Source: Saprospiraceae bacterium
Lineage (GTDB): Bacteria > Bacteroidota > Bacteroidia > Chitinophagales > Saprospiraceae
DNA length: 64,000 bases
Assembly (NCBI GenBank): GCA_016720635.1
Contig: JADKKF010000024.1
Coordinates: forward strand, 372,001-436,000
Direction of reading: 5' to 3'
Shown here: piece by piece, positions 45,830-54,628 of the stretch
Numbering within the stretch: the first letter of the stretch is position 1
Layout of the letters: the number at the start of each line of letters is the position of its first letter
Position numbers and translations under genes: made by a program
Notes under the pieces: model-generated
Seen by the model: the letters and a program-made list of their open reading frames with translations, nothing else
The model's database searches: none
What the model was told of the DNA's origin: nothing

Positions 45830-47128
45830 TTAATATCTGTAATACTCTGGCTTGAATGGCCCTTGAACATCTACACCAATATAATCGGCTTGTTCTTGTT
45901 CCAATGTCTCCAATTCTACGCCAATTTTATTCAAGTGCAATCTGGCAACCTGCTCATCCAAATGCTTAGGCAACATATAGACTTGATTCTCGTATTTATC
46001 GCTATTGTTCCAAAGTTCTAATTGCGCTAATACTTGGTTGGTGAATGAATTAGACATCACGAAAGATGGATGCCCTGTTGCACATCCCAAATTAACCAAT
46101 CTTCCTTCAGCCAAAACGATTACATCTTTGCCATCAATTTGGTATTTATCTACCTGAGGCTTGATTTCTATTTTTGTTTGGCCATAGTTTTTATTCAACC
46201 ATGCCATATCGATTTCATTGTCAAAGTGTCCAATATTACATACGATGGCTTTATCGCGAAGCGCTCTGAAATGCTTTTCTCTGATGATATTCTTATTTCC
46301 AGTAGCAGTCACAACGATATTGGCCTCTTGGATTGCGTTGTCCATTTTCTTCACTGCAAATCCGTCCATTGCGGCTTGTAGTGCGCATATTGGATCAATT
46401 TCAGTGATGATTACTCTTGCACCAGCTCCTCTCAATGAAGCAGCTGATCCTTTTCCTACATCGCCATAACCAGCCACTGCGGCTACTTTACCTGCGATCA
46501 TGATGTCTGTAGCTCTTCTGATAGCATCTACACAAGACTCTTTACAACCGTATTTGTTGTCAAATTTTGACTTGGTAACAGAGTCGTTGATATTGATACA
46601 AGGTAAAGGCAACTTGCCGCTCTTATATCGCTCGTATAATCTATGTACTCCAGTTGTAGTTTCTTCAGATATTCCTTTGATACCAGCTACCAACTCTGGA
46701 AAACGGTCCAAAACCATATTGGTCAAGTCGCCTCCATCATCAAGTATCATGTTAAGCGGCTTGCCATCCTTGAAGGCAAATAATGTTTGCTCGATACACC
46801 AGTCGAATTCCTCCTCGTTCATGCCTTTCCAAGCAAATACAGGTATTCCAGCCGCTGCAATAGCCGCCGCCGCATGATCCTGAGTTGAGAAAATATTACA
46901 AGATGACCAGCTTACTTCAGCGCCTAGTTCCACCAAAGTTTCGATCAAAACTGCTGTTTGAATCGTCATGTGCAAACAACCTGCTACACGCGCATTTGAT
47001 AATGGTTTGGTTTTGCCATATTGTTCACGTAAAGCCATAAGACCTGGCATTTCAGCTTCTGCCAACTCTATTTCTTTTCTTCCCCATTCGGCAAGATTGA
47101 TGTCTTTTACTTTATACATTGATTTCAT
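45830..47128 (-). CDS. ahcY: Adenosylhomocysteinase
   Basis: 432 aa, the usual bacterial length. It hydrolyses S-adenosylhomocysteine to adenosine and homocysteine. NAD-binding GYGDVGKGSAASLRGAGARV and IITEIDPICALQAAMDGF, substrate region LSNARVAGCLHMTIQTAVLI, and FDNKYGCKESCVDAI with the catalytic Lys/Cys. It ends in the NAD-contacting KPEYYRY. Confidence 0.97.
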   Translation of the reverse strand: MKSMYKVKDINLAEWGRKEIELAEAEMPGLMALREQYGKTKPLSNARVAGCLHMTIQTAVLIETLVELGAEVSWSSCNIFSTQDHAAAAIAAAGIPVFAWKGMNEEEFDWCIEQTLFAFKDGKPLNMILDDGGDLTNMVLDRFPELVAGIKGISEETTTGVHRLYERYKSGKLPLPCININDSVTKSKFDNKYGCKESCVDAIRRATDIMIAGKVAAVAGYGDVGKGSAASLRGAGARVIITEIDPICALQAAMDGFAVKKMDNAIQEANIVVTATGNKNIIREKHFRALRDKAIVCNIGHFDNEIDMAWLNKNYGQTKIEIKPQVDKYQIDGKDVIVLAEGRLVNLGCATGHPSFVMSNSFTNQVLAQLELWNNSDKYENQVYMLPKHLDEQVARLHLNKIGVELETLEQEQADYIGVDVQGPFKPEYYRY

Positions 47129-47160
47129 TATGATAGTTAATAACTTAAAATTAGATTAAC

Positions 47161-47190
47161 GAAAAAAGCCTCGATCAATTTTTCGAGGCC
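47161..47190 (-). terminator. Intrinsic terminator of rplS
   Basis: Stem GCCTCGA (47168-47174) / TCGAGGC (47183-47189), followed on the - strand by U6 (A-run on the + strand). Confidence 0.82.
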
Positions 47191-47221
47191 GATATTTTTT
47201 CAATTTGGTAAAATCAAAAGT

Positions 47222-47584
47222 TTATCCCTTAGCGGTATTGTGTCGTACCTCTTTGATACGAGCTTTCTTACCAACCAAGCCTCTTAAATAATAAAGTCTA
47301 GCTCTTCTTACTCTACCTACTTTTAGAACTTCAATGCTAACGATATTAGGAGAAACTAGTGGAAAAATTCTCTCTACTCCTACCCCATTAGAAATCTTTC
47401 TTACGGTAAATGTTTTTGTTGAGCCACTGCCTTTAATTTGGATCACGTCTCCCTTAAAAACCTGGATACGCTCCTTGTTGCCCTCGACTATTTTGTAGTT
47501 GATGCTGATGGTATCTCCAGCCTTAAAGGAAGGATAATCTTTGGCCGGTGTTATCTGTTCGTGTACGTATTGTATCAAGTCCAT
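47222..47584 (-). CDS. rplS: 50S ribosomal protein L19
   Basis: 120 aa. Highly conserved L19 features: YPSFKAGDTISINYKIVEGN, IQVFKGDVIQIKG, TVRKISNGVGVERIFPL, IEVLKVGRVRRARLYYLRGL. It sits at the 30S-50S interface. Single-gene unit with its own promoter element and terminator. Confidence 0.97.
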   Translation of the reverse strand: MDLIQYVHEQITPAKDYPSFKAGDTISINYKIVEGNKERIQVFKGDVIQIKGSGSTKTFTVRKISNGVGVERIFPLVSPNIVSIEVLKVGRVRRARLYYLRGLVGKKARIKEVRHNTAKG

Positions 47585-47612
47585 CTTATGGTATTTTATC
47601 TGATTGAGGGTG

Positions 47613-47644
47613 CAAAGGTATTTAGTTTAATGCAATTTTCCAAA
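47613..47644 (-). promoter_or_regulatory. Bacteroidota-type promoter of rplS
   Basis: On the - strand, TTTG (47641-47644), a 20-nt spacer and TACCTTTG (47613-47620), the full TTTG/TAnnTTTG pair. The start codon follows 28 nt later. Confidence 0.7.
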
Positions 47645-47672
47645 GAAAATTAAATTATTGTATTATTTTTTA

Positions 47673-48746
47673 TCAAATTGATTTCTTTTTAAACCCAAGG
47701 ATAGGAATTTGAAGCCCCAAAGTTTGAAAATTATTGCCTATATGATAAAATTGAAGCGCATAATCGAAAGAAAAATATTTCTTTCTCAGCCCAAACCCAA
47801 TGCTCATCCCTGTCAAACTCTTATAATTAACCACCTTCAAATCCGTCCTTTGCATATGATTATAACCAAATCGCAGGGAAAAGCTTCTTTGAGCCCCAAA
47901 TAAAAGCTCCCCACCAAAATTTAAATGCCTGAAAAAATTATTGACAAAAACCGAAGTTGCAGACTTCGCAGTGGGCTGATCCTCACCTAATATGGTGTTG
48001 GTGGCAGCAGCTATGGGATTGTCATAATTGATATCCCACTGATAGAGATGATGCGCGATGATCGAAAACCTCAGCGGCATATGTTTCAATTTTTGAGAAA
48101 ATCCAATCCTTATGTCGAACGGAGTTATTAACTTATCCTTTTTGCCATTGAATCTACTTACCGCTGCGCCTATATTTATGGCATCTAGGGATATACCCAG
48201 CTCCTTTTCCGGGATATAATACATGCCAGATAAATTGGCAGAAATACCGTGTGCTTTATAGGTTTCAATACTGGTCAAAAGATATTGTAGCGAAGCTCCA
48301 ACACTCAGTCGCTGGTTAATTTGCCTTTGCGCAGACAATCCCATTTTCAAATCAATGGCTGAAAATTCACCCAGCACATTGCCTCCCTCATCCGTGAGCT
48401 TGAATTTACCATACTGTACCCAATCGACAAATGGTGTCACTTGCAGCTTCCAGTTTGGCCTATCGAAAGCCATGGAGACCACCCCATGCCTTGCACCTCC
48501 TTTCAAAAATTGAAATCCCATACCTATCTCACCATTTTGGGTAGGATTAGATCTCGAAGGAACGAGTATATTTTGATTAACACGATCGCTAGGATAAGCC
48601 CCCATCATGCCACCCTGGGCCAATATGCTGGGATCTCCAGATTTGGTTCCCCATTCAAATAGCCGTTGACCTCCTATCTGCCCACTAATGGATGTGCAAA
48701 TAACCAATTGACTCAGTACTAGGGGCAAAAAATATTTCATTACCAT
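47673..48746 (-). CDS. porQ: Type IX secretion system protein PorQ
   Basis: 357 aa. N-terminal signal peptide (FLPLVLSQLVICTSISGQ), then GGQRLFEWGTKSGDPSILAQGG, the PorQ-type start of a PorV/FadL-like outer-membrane barrel with many amphipathic strands. In T9SS, PorQ is associated with the attachment complex. The M43 protease at 56163 carries a matching T9SS sorting domain. It follows the MORN lipoprotein by 6 nt. Confidence 0.82.
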   Translation of the reverse strand: MVMKYFLPLVLSQLVICTSISGQIGGQRLFEWGTKSGDPSILAQGGMMGAYPSDRVNQNILVPSRSNPTQNGEIGMGFQFLKGGARHGVVSMAFDRPNWKLQVTPFVDWVQYGKFKLTDEGGNVLGEFSAIDLKMGLSAQRQINQRLSVGASLQYLLTSIETYKAHGISANLSGMYYIPEKELGISLDAINIGAAVSRFNGKKDKLITPFDIRIGFSQKLKHMPLRFSIIAHHLYQWDINYDNPIAAATNTILGEDQPTAKSATSVFVNNFFRHLNFGGELLFGAQRSFSLRFGYNHMQRTDLKVVNYKSLTGMSIGFGLRKKYFSFDYALQFYHIGNNFQTLGLQIPILGFKKKSI

Positions 48747-48752
48747 AGAAAA

Positions 48753-49349
48753 TCATTCATTTAAGAGAACCGTACGACAGATGCCTTCTTGGCAATTCAT
48801 TTTTCTTTCAAAACTTCCATCCGGGCGATAAAGATACAAATCTCCATCTTCATTATCGCCATTTTTGTATTGTCCTTTAGCTTTCATGAATCCATTTTCA
48901 TAATACTCAACAAAGGGACCATTCTCTAGATTATCTTCAAAAAAGACTATTTCCTTCGTCGTCCCTATTGGATAATATACCTGCCATTTTCCCTTCATCT
49001 TTCCATTAATATAACTGCCCATTCTCTTGATTTTCACCCCAGGAAAAAACTCTTTGTAAATAGAATCTATCATCCCATCCTTGTATATTTCTATCGTCGA
49101 AATATCCCCATTGTCGAAAAATAAATAGCGCGTACCATCCAATTTTCCATTTTGGTATCTGGCACGTTCGAAGACCTGACCATTTTCATAATACTTTATA
49201 TATTCACCATGCTTTCTTTGTATTGAATCCTGATACTGATATTTGGCGACAATTTTGCCATTTGCATCCACTTCCATGTGATAAGGCTCCTTGCAGCCAT
49301 TTATCCACAGAGCGGACAACAGCAATAGCCATAATATTTTAGCCTTCAT
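48753..49349 (-). CDS. MORN-repeat lipoprotein
   Basis: 198 aa. Lipobox INGC with Cys19, then six or so MORN_2-type repeats (HGEYIKYYENGQVFERARYQ, NGKLDGTRYLFFDNG, NGKMKGKWQVYYPIG, NGPFVEYYENGFMKAKGQYK). Such proteins are frequent in Bacteroidota with unknown roles. Probably outer-membrane anchored and co-transcribed with porQ. Confidence 0.85.
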   Translation of the reverse strand: MKAKILWLLLLSALWINGCKEPYHMEVDANGKIVAKYQYQDSIQRKHGEYIKYYENGQVFERARYQNGKLDGTRYLFFDNGDISTIEIYKDGMIDSIYKEFFPGVKIKRMGSYINGKMKGKWQVYYPIGTTKEIVFFEDNLENGPFVEYYENGFMKAKGQYKNGDNEDGDLYLYRPDGSFERKMNCQEGICRTVLLNE

Positions 49350-49405
49350 CTGATGATATTTACTTTTCGGTTAATTTAAAAACTCAATTTTTTCTTATTC
49401 CATTG

Positions 49406-49413
49406 CAAAGGTA
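49406..49413 (-). promoter_or_regulatory. -7 promoter element of the MORN lipoprotein-porQ unit
   Basis: TACCTTTG on the - strand, 56 nt before the lipoprotein start codon. Confidence 0.5.
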
Positions 49414-49427
49414 ACTGCTTTTAACTT

Positions 49428-49925
49428 TTAAGGCTTACGCACCGCATAAATCAACTCATCTTCGTATTGTCCCCATTTATATATGGTTTTGCTTAGTCTC
49501 GCTTCCAATACGAATCCACACTTCTCTAATACCTTCTGAGATACAATATTACTGCCAAATGGGCGCGCGAATATCCTATCGATATCCAAATTTTCAAATC
49601 CATAAGCCACCATCAGCCCAACACAGTGCGAGACAATTCCCTTGCCCCAATACTCCTCACCAAGCCAATATCCAAGTTCCGCGTTTTTGCACATGATATC
49701 TATTTGTGGGTGAAGCCCGATCCCTCCACACTTCTTGCCATCGACCGAAATCGCAAAAAGATTCCTATTGTTTACACTCACTTTTTCGATGAAAAATAGC
49801 GCATCTTCCTCCTTATATGGGCTGGGAAACCCATTGGCCATCCATTTGGCTATCTTGCGATTATTGGCGAAATACAACAAATCTTCCAAATCATCCAAAG
49901 TCCACTTAGTCAAGGTGATATCCAT
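49428..49925 (-). CDS. GNAT acetyltransferase (RimJ/RimL type)
   Basis: 165 aa from ATG 49925; a longer in-frame leader from 49964 is not family-like. Acetyltransf_3 pattern: MDITLTKWTLDDLEDLLYFA, GIGLHPQIDIMCKNAELGYW, GKGIVSHCVGLMVAYGF with the acetyl-CoA loop, and IVSQKVLEKCGFVLEARL. It transfers an acetyl group to an unknown amine. Confidence 0.85.
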   Translation of the reverse strand: MDITLTKWTLDDLEDLLYFANNRKIAKWMANGFPSPYKEEDALFFIEKVSVNNRNLFAISVDGKKCGGIGLHPQIDIMCKNAELGYWLGEEYWGKGIVSHCVGLMVAYGFENLDIDRIFARPFGSNIVSQKVLEKCGFVLEARLSKTIYKWGQYEDELIYAVRKP

Positions 49926-50485
49926 ATTCTCTTTTTTTGTGGTGATACAAATTAAAGATATCAATCTTCCAGCAAATTTTGCAAATTATTGTTTTTTTTT
50001 ATGGCAATTCGCCTCGTCTATTTCAATTTGCCCTAGACTCGGCGACCAGGCTCTTCGAGGGTTCCGTCCCAAAGGGACCAAGCCCCTTCGATCCTTATTG
50101 CGCTTTGAAAAATCAATCAAAGAATGGTTTTTCTCTGCATTAACCTTTTTCAACATATTCAAAATTTCTATTAATGTGTTCAATTTTCCTTCTTATTTTT
50201 CTTTTCCATTTGTCTTATTGACATTTGTATCAAAATCACTTTTAAGAAATTCTGCTTTTACGAACAATTCCAAAACTTTCTAAAATTTATATAAATTTCG
50301 CCAGTCATCATTGAAATAAATATATATTTTAGCCCAATTTCGATTTTTCATCACATAAAAGCAATATCATTTTGAATATAATGTGAATAAAATTTTATTT
50401 TTATGCAGCGAATCAGACAATATTTGTATCTTTATTTTAAGGTTTAATTAATTAATTGATTTATCACACTACATGATCTGACTCT
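49926..50485. other. 560-nt gap with no supported gene
   Basis: Open frames on both strands here are not family-like. The gap holds a G+C-rich hairpin element (listed separately) and A+T-rich sequence before the thioredoxin gene. No exact TAnnTTTG match was found near 50486. Confidence 0.6.
50022..50112 (+). repeat. G+C-rich hairpin element (possible dispersed repeat)
   Basis: A G+C-rich island in an A+T-rich gap. Core GTCCC (50066-50070)-AAA-GGGAC (50074-50078) with imperfectly paired arms outward to about 50055 and 50090. Spurious translations of such islands can create false proteins. Only one copy is visible in the window. Confidence 0.4.
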
Positions 50486-51004
50486 ATGCTCTTAATTATA
50501 ACATCAACACTCCTTACACTTTTTGGTTGGTTTTCCTCAGGGCCTGCTCAAAATCCAGCTGGTTCTTTAAAATGGATGACTTGGGACGAAGCCGTTAATG
50601 CTAATAAACTTAAAGCTAAGCCTATTTTTGTCGATGTCTATACAGATTGGTGTGGTTGGTGCAAAAAAATGGATGCTACAACTTTTTCAGACCCCGAGTT
50701 GGTTAATTACCTGAACAATCATTTTTATGTTGTCAAATTCAATGCAGAACAAAAAGAAGAAATAATTTGGAATGGCAATTCATTCAAATTCATAGGAAAC
50801 GACAAAAATGGCGCACACGAACTGGCTTTATCGTTGATGGATGGACGAATCGGATACCCTTCTACGGTTATACTAGACCCCAAATTTTCCCGCATACTCC
50901 TATCTCCTGGTTTCAAAGACAAAAATAGTTTGTTCAAAGAATTAAAATTCGCCAAAGAAGAACTCTACAAAAAAATATCTTGGTACGAATATTCTAAGAA
51001 ATAG
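50486..51004 (+). CDS. Secreted or anchored thioredoxin-like protein
   Basis: 172 aa. N-terminal hydrophobic signal (LLIITSTLLTLFGWFSSGPAQ). Active site Cys56-Gly-Trp-Cys59 in VYTDWCGWCKKMD, followed by FVVKFNAEQ-like beta-strand and cis-Pro GYPSTVIL. Thioredoxin_7/DsbD-gamma-like. It probably acts in periplasmic thiol-disulfide exchange. Confidence 0.85.
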   Translation: MLLIITSTLLTLFGWFSSGPAQNPAGSLKWMTWDEAVNANKLKAKPIFVDVYTDWCGWCKKMDATTFSDPELVNYLNNHFYVVKFNAEQKEEIIWNGNSFKFIGNDKNGAHELALSLMDGRIGYPSTVILDPKFSRILLSPGFKDKNSLFKELKFAKEELYKKISWYEYSKK

Positions 51005-51079
51005 GCTTCATTGCTGGACTTTTTTATACAATTTACTGAAATGCTCAATTTGCCTTATATTGCAGAAAAATTCTGACGG

Positions 51080-52042
51080 ATGATAGCATTTCAAAAATAC
51101 GCGGAAATATTTTCGGCGTATGCCCAAGACCAACTCATCGATCAAGCTCCACAAAATCTATACCAGCCCATCGATTATATTCTCAGCCTTGGGGGTAAAA
51201 AAATCAGACCTTTGTTGGCCCTTTTGGGAAGAAATCTATATCAAGAAAGCTTAGAAGACGCCTTGCCTATTGCATATGCCGTCGAATTATTTCACAATTT
51301 TAGTCTGATGCACGACGATATCATGGACGATGCCCACCTCAGGCGTGGAAAGCCTGCGGTACATGAGAAATTTGGCGTCAATGCGGCGATATTGTCCGGT
51401 GACGCCATGTTTGCACATTCTTTCGCTTATATAAATCGTGGATTTAAGAATAATCGCCTGACTGAAGCCCTCCAATTGTTTTGCAATACTTCCATACAAG
51501 TATGCGAAGGGCAACAACTGGACGTAGATTTCGAAACAAGGGATCTTGTAACACAGGACGAATATATTCAGATGATTTCCTACAAAACCGCTGTATTGCT
51601 TTCCTGCTCGATAGCTTTAGGGGCAATGACAGGGGGAGCCAGTGATCAAGACACCAAATCGCTGTATGACTATGCCTTAAATTTAGGGATTGCATTTCAG
51701 ATCCACGACGATTATCTGGACACCTATGGACAGTCTGAGCTCGTCGGTAAAAAGGTGGGCGGGGACATCTTACAAAACAAAAAAACAATCCTATGGATTC
51801 GAGCTTTGGACCAAGGATTTAAGGAAAGAATCCAAGAGGCCCTAGCCATCAAAGACGATTCCACTAAAATAAACAAATTCTTAGAAATATATAAAGATGC
51901 AGAGGCTGATCAATTTGCATTAAGCCTTAAAATGGAATATTTCAACAAAGCTTTGAAAAACATAGATACCTTAGAAATCTCCGATTTGAAAAAAGAATGG
52001 CTATACCAATTTGCCCAAAATCTTATGGATAGAATCTATTAG
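51080..52042 (+). CDS. Polyprenyl (geranylgeranyl/farnesyl) diphosphate synthase
   Basis: 320 aa. First Asp-rich motif DDIMDD (residues 79-84) with RRGKPAVHEKFG after it, second motif IHDDYLDTYG near residue 212. GKKIRPLL near residue 40 binds IPP. The enzyme makes all-trans prenyl diphosphates for quinones or carotenoids; the chain length cannot be stated with certainty. Confidence 0.92.
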   Translation: MIAFQKYAEIFSAYAQDQLIDQAPQNLYQPIDYILSLGGKKIRPLLALLGRNLYQESLEDALPIAYAVELFHNFSLMHDDIMDDAHLRRGKPAVHEKFGVNAAILSGDAMFAHSFAYINRGFKNNRLTEALQLFCNTSIQVCEGQQLDVDFETRDLVTQDEYIQMISYKTAVLLSCSIALGAMTGGASDQDTKSLYDYALNLGIAFQIHDDYLDTYGQSELVGKKVGGDILQNKKTILWIRALDQGFKERIQEALAIKDDSTKINKFLEIYKDAEADQFALSLKMEYFNKALKNIDTLEISDLKKEWLYQFAQNLMDRIY

Positions 52043-52077
52043 TTCCCACTAAACACTGAAAAATATTGCAAAAAAAA

Positions 52078-52101
52078 AGCCCAACTTATAAAAGCCAGGC
52101 T
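52078..52101 (-). terminator. Intrinsic terminator of the glycogen-binding-domain gene
   Basis: On the - strand, AGCCTGGCTT / AAGTTGGGCT forms a 10-bp stem with G-U pairs, followed by U8 (A-run just left of 52078). Also correctly placed to insulate the convergent prenyl synthase gene. Confidence 0.75.
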
Positions 52102-52128
52102 CATTATTCAATCCCTAAATATTTATCC

Positions 52129-52443
52129 TTAGATCGTGTCCAACTTGATAATAGAATTGTAATCTACTATTCCATTATACACCAATCCGTCGGCGTCAAC
52201 TTCATTCGTCCAAATTTCATTATTGATCAAATAACGAAATTGAAATTCTTTACCCGCTGGAAGTTCAATAGCACCTTTGAAAGAACCATCTTTTTGTTTT
52301 TTCAAAATCAAAGCACTTTTATCCCATGCGTTAAAATCACCACAAACTGCTACAGACTCCGTAGTCAATGGTAATTCATTTTTTAATTCGAAAGTCACTT
52401 TGTACTGACTTTTGGTTTTGTTGAGTTTTTTATCAATTGCCAT
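52129..52443 (-). CDS. Small glycogen-binding/isoamylase early-set domain protein
   Basis: 104 aa consisting of one CBM48/AMPK-beta-like domain: VAVCGDFNAWDKSALILKKQ, GSFKGAIELPAGKEFQFRYLIN and the carbohydrate-contacting Trp in EIWTNEVDADG. No catalytic domain. Such stand-alone domains are common in Bacteroidota; function not established. Confidence 0.87.
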   Translation of the reverse strand: MAIDKKLNKTKSQYKVTFELKNELPLTTESVAVCGDFNAWDKSALILKKQKDGSFKGAIELPAGKEFQFRYLINNEIWTNEVDADGLVYNGIVDYNSIIKLDTI

Positions 52444-52478
52444 AGCGATATAAAATTTTGTAATTTACTAATACGATG

Positions 52479-52486
52479 CAAAGATA
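52479..52486 (-). promoter_or_regulatory. -7 promoter element of the glycogen-binding-domain gene
   Basis: TATCTTTG on the - strand, 35 nt before the start codon. Confidence 0.5.
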
Positions 52487-52611
52487 CAAAATATTATACT
52501 GAAATCATTGAATAATTTTTGTTAATTTTTTATTAAAATTCACCAGAGGGCAGAATCGAGTCGATTTGCCATTTATTATTTGCCAAAAAACCATCTGAAT
52601 ACGAGGCCTTT

Positions 52612-53004
52612 TTACTTCGGCTGGGCTTTTTTGAAATTTATTTTATAATAAGACCCGCCCATCCCCAATAGGATGCTGAGATTTTTATCTGTCAAATCAA
52701 ATATCTTCAACTTTTGTTCTACTTGAGTTGGTCTGAGGGTATCTGTCAGATAAACATTGGGATTCGTGACATAGTACCTTCCTGCCTCTATAATTCTAAA
52801 ATTTTGAGAATAATGATACCTCTTATTTTCTCCAAAAACCAGTTGTATGGTACTATCTGGTAAGCTCCTTTTGGTCTGCACGTCCTCAATATTGATACTG
52901 ACCCAACGTCCCAACAAGGATTCTGGTGTTTTCCTACAACCAAGCACGGCAGTACAGGTAAGAACAAAAATCAAAGCCAAGATCAATAAATGTGTTGTCT
53001 TCAT
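52612..53004 (-). CDS. Small lipoprotein of unknown function
   Basis: 130 aa. Lipobox VLGC with Cys23; an earlier Cys17 is not in lipobox context. The mature part (LLGRWVSINIEDVQTKRSLPD, YYVTNPNVYLTDTL) has a lipocalin-like layout with a leading GRW. Not assigned to a family. Start codon overlaps the DUF2254 stop by 4 nt. Confidence 0.75.
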   Translation of the reverse strand: MKTTHLLILALIFVLTCTAVLGCRKTPESLLGRWVSINIEDVQTKRSLPDSTIQLVFGENKRYHYSQNFRIIEAGRYYVTNPNVYLTDTLRPTQVEQKLKIFDLTDKNLSILLGMGGSYYKINFKKAQPK

Positions 53005-54263
53005 AATGACTGGGATTTTAAAATAGCCGCTTGGCTTTTGGTAATCAAATTATCGCGAATTCCATTAAATTCTTTCGTTTCAAAATCCAAAGATTCCAAC
53101 TCCATATCTTGGATTTGTTTTATGAGTACTGATCTTTGGACATCGTCTTGGGCCTTACTGAGCAAATACAAAAGGATATCCGCCGTATGCCTTATGATGA
53201 CAATATCCTTTCTGCCCCACTGATAGATTTGATCAAAAGCGAGATCTACGACATTGTCAAAATCTATTTCACTGTAGTTCAGATTGTTGGTTCTAGCCCA
53301 TTTGTGTTTTGGTGACTGATTGCAAATCATGAACTGCAAGGTAATTTCACCCAAGTAATCTAAGCAATTGAGACATGTGGTTGGATCATTTACAGCTGGA
53401 GAAATAGCTTTGATTGCTATATCCACCAATTGTCTAATCCCATACATGAAATCAATGCTGGCATTTCGAAATTTAGCCAAATGAAAGCAAGATTTTAGCT
53501 CCGCCCAATGCATAGGGGAAATATCATTTCGATAATTTTTATCGTGAATTATAAGCAATGGCTCACCTTTCGAAATAAAATTACCCAATACGGGTTTTAC
53601 TTCGAATTTATATTGCGGATATTTTTCTACGATTTCGACCAGTTTGACTTCATTGATGAAGGAAACAAACCCAACGTTTGTACTGATGATAAACTCTGCA
53701 GGCATTTTGTCTGACATGTCCCAAGAATGGTGAGTTGGGCCTATTAATGGATATTTTTCCTTGATGATTCTGGTAGTTTTTTCAAAAATATGGTTGGTAA
53801 TCGAGGCTGCATTGATCGAATCTATCAAATTAAAGACAAAATAAGGAAGCGCAATAACCAATAATACGATTCCGTACACCACCCCAATTATTAAAAATAT
53901 TTCAAACTTAAATAATTCTTTAGTCTTAAAATATTTGTCAAAATCATAAAGTTGAATGGCCGTACAATAGGTTATTCCAAGCAAAAAGGCGTAGAACACA
54001 GATTGGTTGGTATAATTATCAACAAAAAAATTGCGCACAATCCTAGGTGAAAACTGAGCAGATGCAAGCTGAGTAGCTACTAAAATCGCAGAAAATGAAA
54101 GTGTAATAATCGTGATACAAGCGTTTACGATAAAAGACGGATAGGTTTCTAAATGGCTTAACTCAGGCTTGTTGATATACACAATTGTAAGTGCAATCAC
54201 CACAACCCATGTAAGATAACCGTGGATTCTGCGGACATCCAAATGACTTAATATTTTTATCAT
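53001..54263 (-). CDS. DUF2254 membrane protein
   Basis: 420 aa. Four membrane helices in the first 150 residues (YLTWVVVIALTIVYI, FIVNACITIITLSFSAILVA, VFYAFLLGITYCTAI, FLIIGVVYGIVLLVIAL), with ATQLASAQFSPRIVRNF after the second. A large cytosolic part follows, including IKAISPAVNDPTTCLNCLDYLGE, the DUF2254 signature. Function not known. Confidence 0.88.
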   Translation of the reverse strand: MIKILSHLDVRRIHGYLTWVVVIALTIVYINKPELSHLETYPSFIVNACITIITLSFSAILVATQLASAQFSPRIVRNFFVDNYTNQSVFYAFLLGITYCTAIQLYDFDKYFKTKELFKFEIFLIIGVVYGIVLLVIALPYFVFNLIDSINAASITNHIFEKTTRIIKEKYPLIGPTHHSWDMSDKMPAEFIISTNVGFVSFINEVKLVEIVEKYPQYKFEVKPVLGNFISKGEPLLIIHDKNYRNDISPMHWAELKSCFHLAKFRNASIDFMYGIRQLVDIAIKAISPAVNDPTTCLNCLDYLGEITLQFMICNQSPKHKWARTNNLNYSEIDFDNVVDLAFDQIYQWGRKDIVIIRHTADILLYLLSKAQDDVQRSVLIKQIQDMELESLDFETKEFNGIRDNLITKSQAAILKSQSL

Positions 54264-54266
54264 TAA

Positions 54267-54623
54267 TTACTTTTGGTTAAAAAAAATAAAATTCGCGCCC
54301 AATTCACTCAAAACAAATAGACAAATCTGGCCTTCTAATTGATTATATTTTCCTTGAAAATCATCCATTCTTTGTTCATCTATGATGGCTTTATTCAAAA
54401 ATTCTTCCAATGACGAAACATAAATTTTCCATTCGTCTTTCGTCTTGGTATCCAAGATATTTATGCCGATTTTTACCATTTCTTTTGAAAATACAAAAAT
54501 TGGATACTTGGTATATCCAGAGGCCAGTATCTTTTCAACGGCAGTGGATAGCATTGGGACAAAAGGCAACAATTCAACCCTCAATTGCGCTAACAGCTCT
54601 GCTTGACTTAACGGGTCTTCCAT
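54267..54623 (-). CDS. Hypothetical protein
   Basis: 118 aa, largely helical with an amphipathic N-terminus (LSQAELLAQLRVELLPFVPML). No signal peptide or recognised domain. It lies 3 nt before the DUF2254 gene and 5 nt after rlmD in the same direction, so it belongs to that operon. Confidence 0.7.
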   Translation of the reverse strand: MEDPLSQAELLAQLRVELLPFVPMLSTAVEKILASGYTKYPIFVFSKEMVKIGINILDTKTKDEWKIYVSSLEEFLNKAIIDEQRMDDFQGKYNQLEGQICLFVLSELGANFIFFNQK

Positions 54624-54628
54624 CTTTT

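Noticed and set aside
47129..47221. SAM/SAH riboswitch near ahcY
   Set aside because: The upstream region is short and holds only the rplS terminator.
49735..50283. Long + strand open frame crossing the GNAT gene and the G+C-rich island
   Set aside because: Its first third is antisense to the well-supported GNAT gene and the rest translates the hairpin island; composition is not protein-like.
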